Source of the DNA: Acholeplasmatales bacterium
GTDB lineage: Bacteria > Bacillota_I > Bacilli_A > Acholeplasmatales > Anaeroplasmataceae
DNA: 64,000 nt
NCBI GenBank assembly: GCA_017454375.1
Contig: JAFTDB010000031.1
Coordinates: forward strand, 1-64,000
Reading direction: 5' to 3'
The notes beneath the pieces are model-generated. The model had not been told where the DNA came from. It saw only the letters and a list, made by a program, of their open reading frames with translations, and did no database searches. The translations under genes and the position numbers were made by a program. Below are positions 8,998 through 18,230 of this stretch, in pieces. The number at the start of each line of letters is the position of its first letter. Position 1 is the stretch's first letter.

Positions 8998-10880
8998 TGA
9001 TTAATAGTTTTGAATCATTTGAGCAAACTTCACAAAAGTGCGTTGATTGCTTAAGCAAAAAGTTCTCTGGCGAAGATGGCAAGCGTCATCTACTTGTCTG
9101 TGGTGGTACAGGCTGTTTATCATCTAATTCAGCTGAAATCATCAAAAAAATTGAAGAATTAATTAAAGAACATAAGCTAGAAGATAAAGCTACTGTTAAC
9201 AAAGTAGGCTGCTTCGGTTTCTGTTCTCAAGGACCTTTCGTTAAGGTTATGCCAGAAGATACATTATATCGTATGGTTAAGGTTGATGATGTTAATGAAA
9301 TCATCGAACGTGATATCATTGGTGGAGAAGTAGTTGAAAGATTACTTTATGTAGATCCACAAACTAAGGAAAAGATTTCTAAGCAAGATGATATCACATT
9401 CTACAAGAAGCAAGTTCGTATTGCCCTACATGGTTGTGGTTCTATCAACCCTGAACAAATTGAAGAGACTTTAGGTGCTGGTTCATTCCAAGGCTTAGCA
9501 AAAGCTTTAAAGATGGATCGTCAAGAAGTTATCAATGAAATATTAGCATCTGGCTTAAGAGGTAGAGGTGGCGGTGGCTTCCCTACTGGTAGAAAATGGC
9601 AATTTGCTTATGCTCAACAAAATGATGAAAAATATGTTGTATGTAATGGTGACGAGGGTGACCCAGGTGCATTCATGGATAGATCAATCCTTGAAGGTAA
9701 CCCAATCGCAGTTATCGAAGGTATGATGATTGCTGGTTATGCTATCGGTGCAAAGAATGGTTATTTCTATGTACGTGCTGAATACCCAATCGCTGTTGAA
9801 AGATTAAAAATAGCAATTAAGCAAGCTGAAGAGCTTGGTTTAATTGGTGATAATATTATGGGTACTGATTTCTCATTCAGAGTACATCTACGTTTAGGTG
9901 CAGGTGCATTCGTTTGTGGTGAGGAAACAGCTTTACTAAACTCAATTGAAGGTCAAAGAGGTATGCCTAGACCTCGTCCACCATTCCCAGCTGTTAAGGG
10001 TTTATGGGGTAAGCCAACAATTATCAATAACGTAGAAACTCTTGCTACTGTTCCTTATATTTTAAGAGAAGGTGCAGCTAAGTTCGCATCTTATGGTACT
10101 GAAAAATCTAAAGGTACTAAGGTATTCGCACTTGGTGGTAAGGTTAACAACGTTGGTCTAGTAGAAGTACCAATGGGAACTACTCTTCGTGAATTAATTT
10201 ACGATATCGGTGGTGGCATCCCTAATGGAAAGAAATTCAAAGCAATTCAAACTGGTGGTCCATCAGGCGGCTGTTTAACAGTTGATGACCTTGATGCAGC
10301 TATCGATTATGATAACCTAATTGCTAGAGGCTCAATGATGGGTTCTGGTGGTGCTATCGTAATGGATGAAGACAACTGTATGGTTGACGTTGCTAAATTC
10401 TACATGGAATTTATTTGTGATGAATCTTGTGGTAAGTGTTCTCCATGCCGTATCGGTACTAAGAGAATGTTAGAAATCTTAACTAAGATTACTAATGGTA
10501 AAGGTACAATGCAAGATTTAGCTGACCTAGAAGAATTAACTCAAGCAGTTAAAGCAAATTCACTTTGCGGTCTTGGTCAAACTGCAGCTAACCCAATTAT
10601 CTCAACTATGAAGAAGTTCAAAGATGAATATCTTGCTCACGTTGTAGATAAGAAGTGTCCAGCTCATGTATGTAAGAATTTAATGGAATATGTTATCGAT
10701 AAAGATAAATGTATCGGCTGTGGTCTATGTGCTAAGAACTGTCCAGTAAATACAATTGCTAGAACAGATTATGTTGCACCTGGTCATAAGCTAGCATCTA
10801 TGGCTATCGATAGTTCAAAATGTGTTAAGTGTGGTATGTGCCAATCTGTATGTAAGTTTGGCGCAGTATCAAAACATTAG
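8997..10880 (+). CDS. hydB: NuoF-like NAD(P)H/FMN subunit of trimeric [FeFe]-hydrogenase
   Basis: A 627-residue flavoprotein subunit (NuoF/HydB/HndC family). In order: an N-terminal thioredoxin-like [2Fe-2S] domain (about residues 30-115, CGGTGC and CFGFC); the NuoF core with GRGGGGFPTGRKW (NAD and FMN binding) and NGDEGDPGAFMDR; an SLBB-like region; the [4Fe-4S] motif CGKCSPCRIGTKR with its distal Cys in NSLCGLGQ; and a C-terminal two-cluster ferredoxin domain (CIGCGLCAKNCP and CVKCGMCQSVC). This domain order matches electron-bifurcating HydB proteins. It accepts or donates hydride at NAD(P) and splits electrons towards ferredoxin and the H-cluster subunit; bifurcation itself is inferred from the family. 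Confidence 0.95.
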   Translation: MINSFESFEQTSQKCVDCLSKKFSGEDGKRHLLVCGGTGCLSSNSAEIIKKIEELIKEHKLEDKATVNKVGCFGFCSQGPFVKVMPEDTLYRMVKVDDVNEIIERDIIGGEVVERLLYVDPQTKEKISKQDDITFYKKQVRIALHGCGSINPEQIEETLGAGSFQGLAKALKMDRQEVINEILASGLRGRGGGGFPTGRKWQFAYAQQNDEKYVVCNGDEGDPGAFMDRSILEGNPIAVIEGMMIAGYAIGAKNGYFYVRAEYPIAVERLKIAIKQAEELGLIGDNIMGTDFSFRVHLRLGAGAFVCGEETALLNSIEGQRGMPRPRPPFPAVKGLWGKPTIINNVETLATVPYILREGAAKFASYGTEKSKGTKVFALGGKVNNVGLVEVPMGTTLRELIYDIGGGIPNGKKFKAIQTGGPSGGCLTVDDLDAAIDYDNLIARGSMMGSGGAIVMDEDNCMVDVAKFYMEFICDESCGKCSPCRIGTKRMLEILTKITNGKGTMQDLADLEELTQAVKANSLCGLGQTAANPIISTMKKFKDEYLAHVVDKKCPAHVCKNLMEYVIDKDKCIGCGLCAKNCPVNTIARTDYVAPGHKLASMAIDSSKCVKCGMCQSVCKFGAVSKH

Positions 10881-10895
10881 TGGAGGGAGAAGAAC

Positions 10896-12671
10896 ATGGC
10901 TTTAGTTAATATTAAAATTGAAGGTCAACCTTATCAAGTTGAAGAAGGCTTGACAATTTTAGAAGCAGCTAAAAAATGTGGTTATGAAATCCCTACATTA
11001 TGTAGCTTCAACAAAGGCGAATGCTCTTTAGCATCTTGCCGTGTATGTCTAGTAGAAGCAACTGGTGCTAGAGGCTTAGTAGCTTCATGCGTATACCCTG
11101 TTGCTGAAGGTATGGAAATTAAGATTTCTTCACCAAAGGCTACACAAGCTAGACGTGTATCAGTAGAATTAATCTTATCTAACCACTCATTCCATTGCCA
11201 ACAATGTGATAAGAACGGTCATTGTGAATTATTACATGTAGCTCAAATGGTTGGTGCTAGAGAAGGTAAATTCTTCGGTGAAAAATCAGAAACATATTTT
11301 GATGATCACAATTCATCAATCGTACGTGATACATCTAAGTGCGTACTTTGCGGTAGATGTGTTAAACGTTGCTTCGAAGCTCACGGAACTGGTATCTTAG
11401 GTTTCGAAAAGAGAGGCTTCAAGACTTTCATTGCTCCTGCAGGAAACCGTGGATTTGATGAATCTCCATGTATCCTTTGTGGACAATGCGTTAACGTATG
11501 TCCTACAGGCGCATTAATGGAAAAATCAGAAATCGACAAAGTAGATGCTGCTATGGCTCAAGGTAAGTTTGTAGTTGTACAAACTGCTCCAGCTGTACGT
11601 GCTGCTTTAGGTGAAGAATTCGGTATGCCAGTTGGTACAGCTGTTACTGGTAAGATGGTTGCTGCTCTTCGTCGTTTAGGATTCAACCGTGTTTATGACA
11701 CTAACTTCGGTGCTGACTTAACAATTATGGAAGAAGCTACTGAACTTCTTGGTAGAATTAAAAACAATGGTGTACTTCCTATGATTACATCATGCTCACC
11801 AGGCTGGATTAACTATGCTGAATATTTCTATCCAGAAGCATTAGATCATCTATCAAGCTGTAAGTCACCTCACCAAATGCAAGGTGCTATTATCAAATCA
11901 TATTTCGCTAAAGAAAAAGGCATCGATCCAAAAGATATTTTCGTTGTATCAATTATGCCTTGTACAGCTAAGAAATTTGAAAAGGATAGACCTGAAATGG
12001 AAGTTAATGGTCTACGTGATGTAGATGCTGTATTAACTACAAGAGAACTTGCTAGATTAATTAAGAGAAGTGGTATTAACTTCACTAAGCTTCCTGATGA
12101 AGATTATGATCAAGACTTACTTGGCGATTACACTGGTGCCGGTGTTATTTTCGGTACAACTGGTGGTGTAATGGAAGCTGCTCTTCGTACTGCTTATAAG
12201 GTATTAAATGGTAAAGAAAGAGAAAAAATTGAATTCGCTGAAGTAAGAGGTCAACAAGGAATTAAAGAAGCTGAAATCGACTTAGGTGTAACTAAGATTA
12301 AGGTTGCAGTTGCATCTGGTATGAGAAATGCTAAGGTATTACTTGACCAAATCAAGGCTGGTACAAGTCCATATACATTCATTGAAATCATGGGCTGTCC
12401 TGGTGGATGTATTAATGGTGGTGGTCAACCATGCATTAAGCCAATGCTAATGCCAAATGAAGCTGATGACATTTACGAAACATATCGTGAAAAGAGAGCT
12501 CAAGCATTATATTCTGAAGATGAAAGACAAGTACTTCGTCAATCACACAATAACCCTCAAGTTAAAGAACTTTATGATAAATATTTAGGCGAACCAAATT
12601 CTCATCTTGCACATGAATTATTACATACTCATTACAACAAGAATAGAGTTAGATTCCCTGAAAAGAAGTAA
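10896..12671 (+). CDS. hydA: [FeFe]-hydrogenase catalytic subunit (HydA/HndD type)
   Basis: A 591-residue [FeFe]-hydrogenase. Residues about 1-80 are a [2Fe-2S] domain (C36, C48, C51). A His-Cys [4Fe-4S] motif follows (HSFHCQQCDKNGHC), then two ferredoxin clusters (CVLCGRCVKRC and CILCGQCVNVCP). The H-cluster domain has L1 TSCSPGW (C300), L2 MPCTAKK (C356) and L3 EIMGCPGGC (C501, C505) with GGGQP. L1 has Ser at 301 where the textbook motif has a second Cys; I recall this variant in other HndD-type enzymes, and the other ligands are intact. The C-terminal helix region is complete. It reduces protons or oxidises hydrogen together with the two upstream subunits. No hydE, hydF or hydG maturase lies in this window, so maturation genes must be elsewhere. 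The ribosome-binding site is GGAGGGAG. Confidence 0.95.
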   Translation: MALVNIKIEGQPYQVEEGLTILEAAKKCGYEIPTLCSFNKGECSLASCRVCLVEATGARGLVASCVYPVAEGMEIKISSPKATQARRVSVELILSNHSFHCQQCDKNGHCELLHVAQMVGAREGKFFGEKSETYFDDHNSSIVRDTSKCVLCGRCVKRCFEAHGTGILGFEKRGFKTFIAPAGNRGFDESPCILCGQCVNVCPTGALMEKSEIDKVDAAMAQGKFVVVQTAPAVRAALGEEFGMPVGTAVTGKMVAALRRLGFNRVYDTNFGADLTIMEEATELLGRIKNNGVLPMITSCSPGWINYAEYFYPEALDHLSSCKSPHQMQGAIIKSYFAKEKGIDPKDIFVVSIMPCTAKKFEKDRPEMEVNGLRDVDAVLTTRELARLIKRSGINFTKLPDEDYDQDLLGDYTGAGVIFGTTGGVMEAALRTAYKVLNGKEREKIEFAEVRGQQGIKEAEIDLGVTKIKVAVASGMRNAKVLLDQIKAGTSPYTFIEIMGCPGGCINGGGQPCIKPMLMPNEADDIYETYREKRAQALYSEDERQVLRQSHNNPQVKELYDKYLGEPNSHLAHELLHTHYNKNRVRFPEKK

Positions 12672-12683
12672 TAATTAGAAATT

Positions 12684-12716
12684 AAGTCACACAAGCAATT
12701 GTGTGACTTATTTTTT
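12684..12716 (+). terminator. Rho-independent terminator of the hydrogenase operon
   Basis: A perfect 11-base stem (12684-12694 with 12699-12709) closed by a GCAA tetraloop and followed by a run of T residues. Confidence 0.92.
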
Positions 12717-12761
12717 ACTAATAATTCAAGCGAAACTAGAATTTATTAAATTTTCTAGTTA

Positions 12762-12790
12762 TTGTTTAATTCTTGATTTTTAATTATAAT
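12762..12790 (+). promoter_or_regulatory. Predicted promoter of the XRE regulator gene
   Basis: TTGTTT (12762-12767), 17-base spacer, TATAAT (12785-12790). An 8-base inverted repeat (12734-12741 with 12753-12760) lies just upstream and could be an operator or a weak second terminator. Confidence 0.5.
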
Positions 12791-12835
12791 AAAACCAAAT
12801 AAGCTTATTTGAATAATTATTGGAGGAGAAACAAT

Positions 12836-13354
12836 ATGGATAATTTGAAAATTGGTAATTACATTAAAGAATTAAGAAATAAAAATAATTTAACTCAAAA
12901 GGAACTAGCATTGAAACTTAATATAAGCTTCCAAGCTGTATCTAAGTGGGAAAATGGTGAAACATTACCTGATACTGCGATTTTGCTTGATTTAGCTGAT
13001 ATATTAAACACAAGTGTAGATTTAATACTTAATGGTGGAACTTATTTAAATGACAAAAGAAAAATGATTAATGTAAAAGATATTATTGATGGTTTTGAGG
13101 CCATTGAAAATGTAAAAAAATGCTTCGGAGAAGAAAGCTTATTTTATAAAGGTATGGTAGAAGGTATCAATAAAATGATGAATATGGATTTTGAGGATGC
13201 TTTAAAAAATTTTAAGGATGTTTTATATACTGAAGTAATCTTACAAGCTGTATTAAATGAAAATAAAATTTATAACATGGCAGAAGTAGAAAAATATATT
13301 AAGAATCAAAAAATGGTTGATATATTAAGAAAAAAACTTAATCAGATTATATAA
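12836..13354 (+). CDS. XRE-family helix-turn-helix transcriptional regulator
   Basis: A 172-residue protein with an N-terminal XRE/Cro-type DNA-binding domain (residues about 5-60). The helix pair TQKELALKLNISFQAVSKWE and the following helix PDTAILLDLADILNTSVDLIL are classic. The C-terminal half (about residues 70-172) is helical and of unknown role, probably sensing or oligomerisation. The ATG at 12836 is chosen because GGAGGAG (12822-12828) is ideally placed; the in-frame upstream start at 12809 lacks such a site. It has its own predicted promoter after the hydrogenase terminator. Its targets are unknown. Candidates by position are itself and the acyltransferase cluster that follows. Confidence 0.88.
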   Translation: MDNLKIGNYIKELRNKNNLTQKELALKLNISFQAVSKWENGETLPDTAILLDLADILNTSVDLILNGGTYLNDKRKMINVKDIIDGFEAIENVKKCFGEESLFYKGMVEGINKMMNMDFEDALKNFKDVLYTEVILQAVLNENKIYNMAEVEKYIKNQKMVDILRKKLNQII

Positions 13355-13434
13355 AATACTTTTATATAAAGAAAAATTATAATATAATAATAAAAACTTT
13401 TATTTTAAAAAAATAACTCCACGGTGGCGATAAA

Positions 13435-14886
13435 ATGTTATTTAACTCCTGGCAATTTCTAATCTATTTACCAATAGTTTTTATAACTTATTTTTTATTG
13501 CCTAAAAAAGTAAGACATATATTCTTACTTGTTGCGAGTTATTTTTTTTATATGTTTTGGAATTGGGAATTAGTATTTCTAATTCTATTCACAACCGTTA
13601 TATCCTATGTAGGGGCAATACTAATTAAAAAGAGCCAAAGAAGAGGTATTCAAAGGCTTTTACTAATAATATCATTAATATCTTGTTTAGGCGTATTAAT
13701 ATTCTTTAAATATTTCAATTTTATGGTAGAGTCTGTCGTTAATATTATTAATATGTTCTCTACTCAAAAATATGATTTTGTGGCTTTAAATATAATTTTG
13801 CCTGTAGGTATATCATTCTATACCTTCCAAACATTATCATATGTAATAGATGTATATAATAATAAAACAGAAGTTGAATATAATCCTTTTTATTATGCAT
13901 TATATGTTAGCTTTTTCCCACAGCTAGTGGCAGGTCCAATTGAGAGAAGTGAAAACTTATTACCTCAATTCAAGAATAAAGAAGGAATTAAAAAAGATAA
14001 CCTAGTTATAGGATTACAATATATATTAAAAGGTTATATTGAAAAGATCTTTGTAGCGGATTTACTAGGTATCTACGTTAATAAAATATTTAATAATATT
14101 TATGATGCGAATGGAATGCTTGTGATGTCTGGTGCCATATTATTCTCCATTCAAATCTTAGGTGATTTTGCAGGATATAGTGATATCGCAATTGGTGTTG
14201 CTAAATTGTTCAATATTGATTTGATGAAGAACTTTGATAATCCTTATAAAGCCAAAACTATTAAAGAGTTTTGGAATAGATGGCATATATCATTATCTAA
14301 ATGGTTAAGAGATTATATCTATTTCCCTATGGGTGGATCTAGAGTACCTCTATGGAGATGGATTTTAAATATATTAGTTGTATTCATTATATCTGGTATC
14401 TGGCATGGAGCGGCAGTAACATTTATTATCTGGGGCTTGATGCATGCCATCTATCAAATCATTGGTAGACTCACAATTGGAATTAGAGATAAGCTATGGA
14501 ATAAGATGCATATTTCACCTAGGGTAATTGATGTCTTTAGGGTATGTATTACTTATATGCTAGTATGCCTTGCTTGGATAGCATTTAGATCTAATTCATT
14601 TGATGAAATGCTACATGCTTATAAATTATTATTTACAGGTTGGAGCTTTGATTTAACATACTTTAATTATTCTATTAATTATTTAGGATTAAGTTATATA
14701 AAATCTCTTTTAATAATTTGCCCTATTATTATGATATTAATAGTTAATAAGATGACAGTAGATGATATTAACCATAACGCATTATCAAAGGTAGGATATG
14801 TGTTAATGGCTTGGCTTGTTGTTATAGCATTTATATATTTAGAATATCTGGGACAGGGCTCTCAGTTTATCTATTTCCAATTCTAG
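13435..14886 (+). CDS. MBOAT-family membrane O-acyltransferase (AlgI/DltB/PatA-like)
   Basis: A 483-residue polytopic membrane protein of the MBOAT family. The family signature is clear: PVGISFYTFQTLSYVIDVY, FPQLVAGPIER, FWNRWHISLSKWLRDYIYFP and the catalytic His324 in SGIWHGAAVTFIIWGLMHA. About ten hydrophobic helices are visible and the length is typical. These enzymes move acyl (often acetyl) groups across the membrane onto extracellular polymers, working with an SGNH-type partner, which is exactly what the next gene encodes, starting 11 bases downstream. The acceptor polymer is not known from this sequence. The ribosome-binding site is GGTGGCG and the start is the ATG at 13435. Confidence 0.92.
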   Translation: MLFNSWQFLIYLPIVFITYFLLPKKVRHIFLLVASYFFYMFWNWELVFLILFTTVISYVGAILIKKSQRRGIQRLLLIISLISCLGVLIFFKYFNFMVESVVNIINMFSTQKYDFVALNIILPVGISFYTFQTLSYVIDVYNNKTEVEYNPFYYALYVSFFPQLVAGPIERSENLLPQFKNKEGIKKDNLVIGLQYILKGYIEKIFVADLLGIYVNKIFNNIYDANGMLVMSGAILFSIQILGDFAGYSDIAIGVAKLFNIDLMKNFDNPYKAKTIKEFWNRWHISLSKWLRDYIYFPMGGSRVPLWRWILNILVVFIISGIWHGAAVTFIIWGLMHAIYQIIGRLTIGIRDKLWNKMHISPRVIDVFRVCITYMLVCLAWIAFRSNSFDEMLHAYKLLFTGWSFDLTYFNYSINYLGLSYIKSLLIICPIIMILIVNKMTVDDINHNALSKVGYVLMAWLVVIAFIYLEYLGQGSQFIYFQF

Positions 14887-14897
14887 GAGGTGGCACG

Positions 14898-16304
14898 ATG
14901 AAGAAATTTATTATTAAATTTATCATCTTGTTTGTGATAGTGCTTACTCCTATTATAAGCTTCCCTATCATATGTAATGCAATGCAGGGTGATAAATATG
15001 GCGAAAGCTATTATGCTGAATTGAAATATAAAACAGAAAGATTAGATAATACAAAAGAAAATAAAATAATATTTATAGGTGGCTCTTCACTAGCATTTGG
15101 TCTTAGAAGCGATAAGCTAGAAGAAGCACTAGGCTATAAAGTTATTAATTACGGTCTATATGCGTCATTAGGTACTAAGGTTATGATGGATTTGGCATAT
15201 CCTAGTATTAATAGTGGAGACGTTGTTATAATAGCTCCAGAAATTAATAATGAAACATATTCTACAAGTATCAATTATGGTGTATTAAATAAATGTTTAG
15301 AAAATTGTAAAACTCTAATTAGAAGATTATCACTAGATGATCAAGTGAAAACATTAATTAATAAATATCCATATTACATCGAAAAGATATCAACAAACCC
15401 TAATCCTGTTGCCCCATATGATTTAGCTTCATTTAATGAATATGGAGACATTGAATCAGATGTAGTAAAGAATAATATCTTGTATTCATATTATGATGAT
15501 TCACAGCTTGTAATGCCTAATAAAAAGCTATTAAATAATGATTTTATTGATATGCTTAATAGTTATGCAAATAATGTTAAAAAGAAGAATGCGAAAATTT
15601 ATTTTTCTTATTCTCCAACTAACAAATTAAGCTTAGTTGATGATGATTTAAATGAGTTTGAAACCACATTAAAAAATAAATTAAATTTTGATATTTTAGG
15701 TAGTGTGCTAAATTATACGTATCATCAAGATTATTTTTATGATACAAACTATCATTTAAATTACACTGGTAGTGTGCTACATACTAAGAATTTAGCTACT
15801 GATATTAATCAAAAATTAGACTTGAAAAAGGAAATAAATATCGAGGTTCCTGCAAAGCCAGCACCTAAATATGAAATATCAGAAGATGTTGATTCTAGCA
15901 CTTTTTTTAATGTTAGAAAATATGGTCAAAGCTATGTTATAACAGGCGTTAAGGATGATTATAAGAATTTAGAAAAGGTAGTAGTACCATCTTCAATTGA
16001 TGGATATGTAGTTGACGGTATCTTTGGTGGGGCATTTGCTAATATGCCTAACTTGGAGGTTGTAATTCTACCTGATACAATTGATCAAATAAATAATGAT
16101 ATATTCTTAAATTCACCAAATGTAACCAGATTATATATTCAAAATAAGGTGGCACCATCTATTGTTGGAAATGGTATATTAAATGGTGCATCACCAGATA
16201 TTAAGATTTATATTCCAAAGGAAGCAATGGCAAGCTATTCAATTGGATATACTTGGCTAAGCTATAAAAAATATTTAGTAACATATCAAAAGGAGGAGAT
16301 CTAG
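14898..16304 (+). CDS. SGNH-hydrolase-like acyltransferase partner fused to BspA-type leucine-rich repeats
   Basis: A 468-residue exported protein. The ATG at 14898 follows AGGAGGTGG (14885-14893), so the longer frame reading back to 14811 is not used. A hydrophobic N-terminal anchor (about residues 5-25) precedes a DltD/AlgX-like SGNH fold. The nucleophile region is GGSSLAFG (S63/S64) and the D282/H286 pair lies in YDTNYHLN. The C-terminal part (about 335-468) carries LRR_5/BspA-like repeats (VVVPSSIDGYVVDGIFGGAF, LEVVILPDTIDQI), then IYIPKEAMASY, which are common in gut Firmicutes surface proteins. Together with the adjacent MBOAT gene it should form an O-acylation system acting outside the membrane. 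The fusion of SGNH and LRR parts is the unusual feature. Confidence 0.8.
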   Translation: MKKFIIKFIILFVIVLTPIISFPIICNAMQGDKYGESYYAELKYKTERLDNTKENKIIFIGGSSLAFGLRSDKLEEALGYKVINYGLYASLGTKVMMDLAYPSINSGDVVIIAPEINNETYSTSINYGVLNKCLENCKTLIRRLSLDDQVKTLINKYPYYIEKISTNPNPVAPYDLASFNEYGDIESDVVKNNILYSYYDDSQLVMPNKKLLNNDFIDMLNSYANNVKKKNAKIYFSYSPTNKLSLVDDDLNEFETTLKNKLNFDILGSVLNYTYHQDYFYDTNYHLNYTGSVLHTKNLATDINQKLDLKKEINIEVPAKPAPKYEISEDVDSSTFFNVRKYGQSYVITGVKDDYKNLEKVVVPSSIDGYVVDGIFGGAFANMPNLEVVILPDTIDQINNDIFLNSPNVTRLYIQNKVAPSIVGNGILNGASPDIKIYIPKEAMASYSIGYTWLSYKKYLVTYQKEEI

Positions 16305-16306
16305 AT

Positions 16307-18085
16307 ATGAAAAAGATTGTTTTACCATTACTCTCTGTGTTCGCTTTAGTTGGTTGTGGGATGATAACTCCAGTAGCAACAACAACTGCAGTTCCAACAA
16401 CTACTACAACACCAGCCGGAACTACAACAACCACAACTGTAGCACCTACTACGACTACGACAACTAGTCCAGCGACAACAACTACACCATCCCCTGCCAC
16501 AACAACTCCTGGCGCTACAACTACAACAACTACTACAACTCAAGCAATGCCAGAAGTATCAATGTTAGAGATGAGTAATTATGAATATTCTGCATATGAA
16601 GATTATTCTAATGCTATAGAATATACTAGTATGGCAAGAGATTTCCATACTCGCTTTGATGTTACTATACCACATTATAAAAGTGTTGAATATTATACTA
16701 ATCGTCTTGCTGAACCAAAGGTTAGACTTGAAAGTAGAGATGATTTAATCCAAGTATTAGACTTTATGGCCTTCTATGGAGTAGAGCGTTGGGAATTTGA
16801 GTTCTCTTACACTGTAACAGATGTATGGCAAGAAATCGTTGATGCCTTCTGGAGCTCATATTTATGCCCATCAAGTGTTGGTGTAGCTTATTCTAAAAAT
16901 AATAGCTATGTAACATTAAAAATGTATTTTAATCACCAAACTAACAATTTAGTTTCAAACTATGAAGATACAAAACCTTCAACAATTCCTTACACATTCT
17001 ATTCTACAGGTGAGAAGAGAAGTACTACATTTGATAATTTTCCATATAAAACTGCTAATACAAAAGGAACACTTGATGTTTATAATTCTGAACAATTAAT
17101 GTATGCCTTAGAATTTGGATATGTGCCAAATATCTTACCTGATTCACCAGCAGAGACTTTATATAATAAAGCTACTGATGTATTAAGAAAAATAATTTAT
17201 GATGATATGACTGAATATGATAAGATTTTAGCTATGGAATCATATATATTCTCAACTGTATCATATGATTATACTGGAGATGATTATGCATCTTATAAGA
17301 GCGCAGAACTTCCAAATTATCCTGATATGATGGCTTCTGGATTCACATCATTCTATGCAGAAGGACCACTTTTATATGGTAAATCAGTATGCCAAGGCTA
17401 TGCAAAGGCATTGAATATCTTAATGACTATTGAAGGCATAAAGGCTTATAAGGTATCTACAATTTACGATGATGCATTAAAGGATGGCAAACGTACATTA
17501 AATAGTGTATGTTATTCTGAAACAGTAACTGGATCTGGTACATATTCATCACATGGATATAGCTATGTATTAGATAGAAATGATAATAAATATTATGTTT
17601 GTGACTCAACATTTAATGAGGCTTCAAGCCTAAGCATTGCAGGATGTTTAGTTGGATTACCTAGAAACTTTGCCGCAATGAAAGCATATAATGATTGGCA
17701 TCAAGTATATAGTGGAACAATAGAAGATGGTTTCCATGCTGCTCACACAGAACAAATTGGAACAACATCTCATAATTGGGCTGAGGATTTCAAGATGAAG
17801 GTTGGAAATGTTACAATGGATTTATATGTAACATCAACTCAAGAATTAACTACATTATTAACTAACCTTGATACTTACATATATCAATATGATGATGAGG
17901 CATATATTTCTACTAATAGAACATATGCAATTCAAATATTCTTTGATGATTATGAATCAAATGCGGATGCATATGATAATATATTCTATGGATGTTCTCC
18001 AAGATTTGATTGGTGGTCAACTAGAATGTATGGAAACACTCAGATGGGCGCAATTGTTATCTTCTTAATCAACAATCAAGCATAA
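16307..18085 (+). CDS. Transglutaminase-like lipoprotein with Thr/Pro-rich linker
   Basis: A 592-residue predicted lipoprotein. The signal peptide ends in the lipobox LVGCG (Cys near residue 17). Residues about 20-80 are almost entirely Thr, Pro and Ala, a flexible wall- or surface-spanning linker. A globular region follows, and the transglutaminase-like catalytic triad is visible: C362 in VCQGYA, H416 in SHGYSYV and D433 in CDSTFNE. This fold covers peptidases and crosslinking enzymes acting outside the cell; substrate unknown. The start lies 2 bases after the SGNH gene stop with GGAGGAG at 16290-16298, so it belongs to the MBOAT operon and may act on the same surface structure. A terminator follows. 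Confidence 0.85.
   Translation: MKKIVLPLLSVFALVGCGMITPVATTTAVPTTTTTPAGTTTTTTVAPTTTTTTSPATTTTPSPATTTPGATTTTTTTTQAMPEVSMLEMSNYEYSAYEDYSNAIEYTSMARDFHTRFDVTIPHYKSVEYYTNRLAEPKVRLESRDDLIQVLDFMAFYGVERWEFEFSYTVTDVWQEIVDAFWSSYLCPSSVGVAYSKNNSYVTLKMYFNHQTNNLVSNYEDTKPSTIPYTFYSTGEKRSTTFDNFPYKTANTKGTLDVYNSEQLMYALEFGYVPNILPDSPAETLYNKATDVLRKIIYDDMTEYDKILAMESYIFSTVSYDYTGDDYASYKSAELPNYPDMMASGFTSFYAEGPLLYGKSVCQGYAKALNILMTIEGIKAYKVSTIYDDALKDGKRTLNSVCYSETVTGSGTYSSHGYSYVLDRNDNKYYVCDSTFNEASSLSIAGCLVGLPRNFAAMKAYNDWHQVYSGTIEDGFHAAHTEQIGTTSHNWAEDFKMKVGNVTMDLYVTSTQELTTLLTNLDTYIYQYDDEAYISTNRTYAIQIFFDDYESNADAYDNIFYGCSPRFDWWSTRMYGNTQMGAIVIFLINNQA
16372..16545 (+). repeat. Low-complexity Thr-codon tract
   Basis: A run of ACA/ACT/ACC codons with scattered CCA and GCA codons encodes the Thr-rich linker of the lipoprotein. 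The repetitive DNA is prone to in-frame length change, and it produces Val-rich shadow frames on the other strand. Confidence 0.85.
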
Positions 18086-18116
18086 TAATACAAAAAATAA
18101 TTCCAATTTAGATAAA

Positions 18117-18165
18117 AATGAAGTAAATTTCGAAAATAATTGATTTTTACTTCATTTTTTCTTTT
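18117..18165 (+). terminator. Rho-independent terminator after the acyltransferase cluster
   Basis: An 11-base stem (18117-18127 with 18146-18156) followed by a T-rich run. Confidence 0.8.
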
Positions 18166-18191
18166 ACTTTAATGGATAAATATTTTATAAT
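18163..18191 (+). promoter_or_regulatory. Predicted promoter of the flavodiiron gene
   Basis: TTTACT (18163-18168), 17-base spacer, TATAAT (18186-18191). A second TATAAT occurs at 18195-18200. The ribosome-binding site AAGAAAGGA precedes the ATG at 18231. Confidence 0.5.
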
Positions 18192-18230
18192 ATTTATAAT
18201 GTGCTATTATGCAAGAAAGGATGATACAAA

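Noticed and set aside
11787-11804. Loss of an H-cluster ligand making hydA a non-functional or sensory hydrogenase
   Set aside because: L2, L3, all accessory clusters and the full operon are intact, and the Ser variant is remembered from active-type HndD sequences; decay is not supported.
12734-12760. Second Rho-independent terminator after the hydrogenase operon
   Set aside because: The hairpin has no proper T run after it and is AT-rich; it may equally be an operator for the XRE regulator.
16201-16543. Minus-strand frames encoding Val-rich and Cys/Ser-rich proteins
   Set aside because: They are shadows of the Thr-codon repeat on the plus strand; composition is explained by the repeat alone.
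16372-16545. CRISPR array
   Set aside because: The repeats are short, in frame and without spacer structure; they encode a protein linker. No other direct-repeat array was seen.
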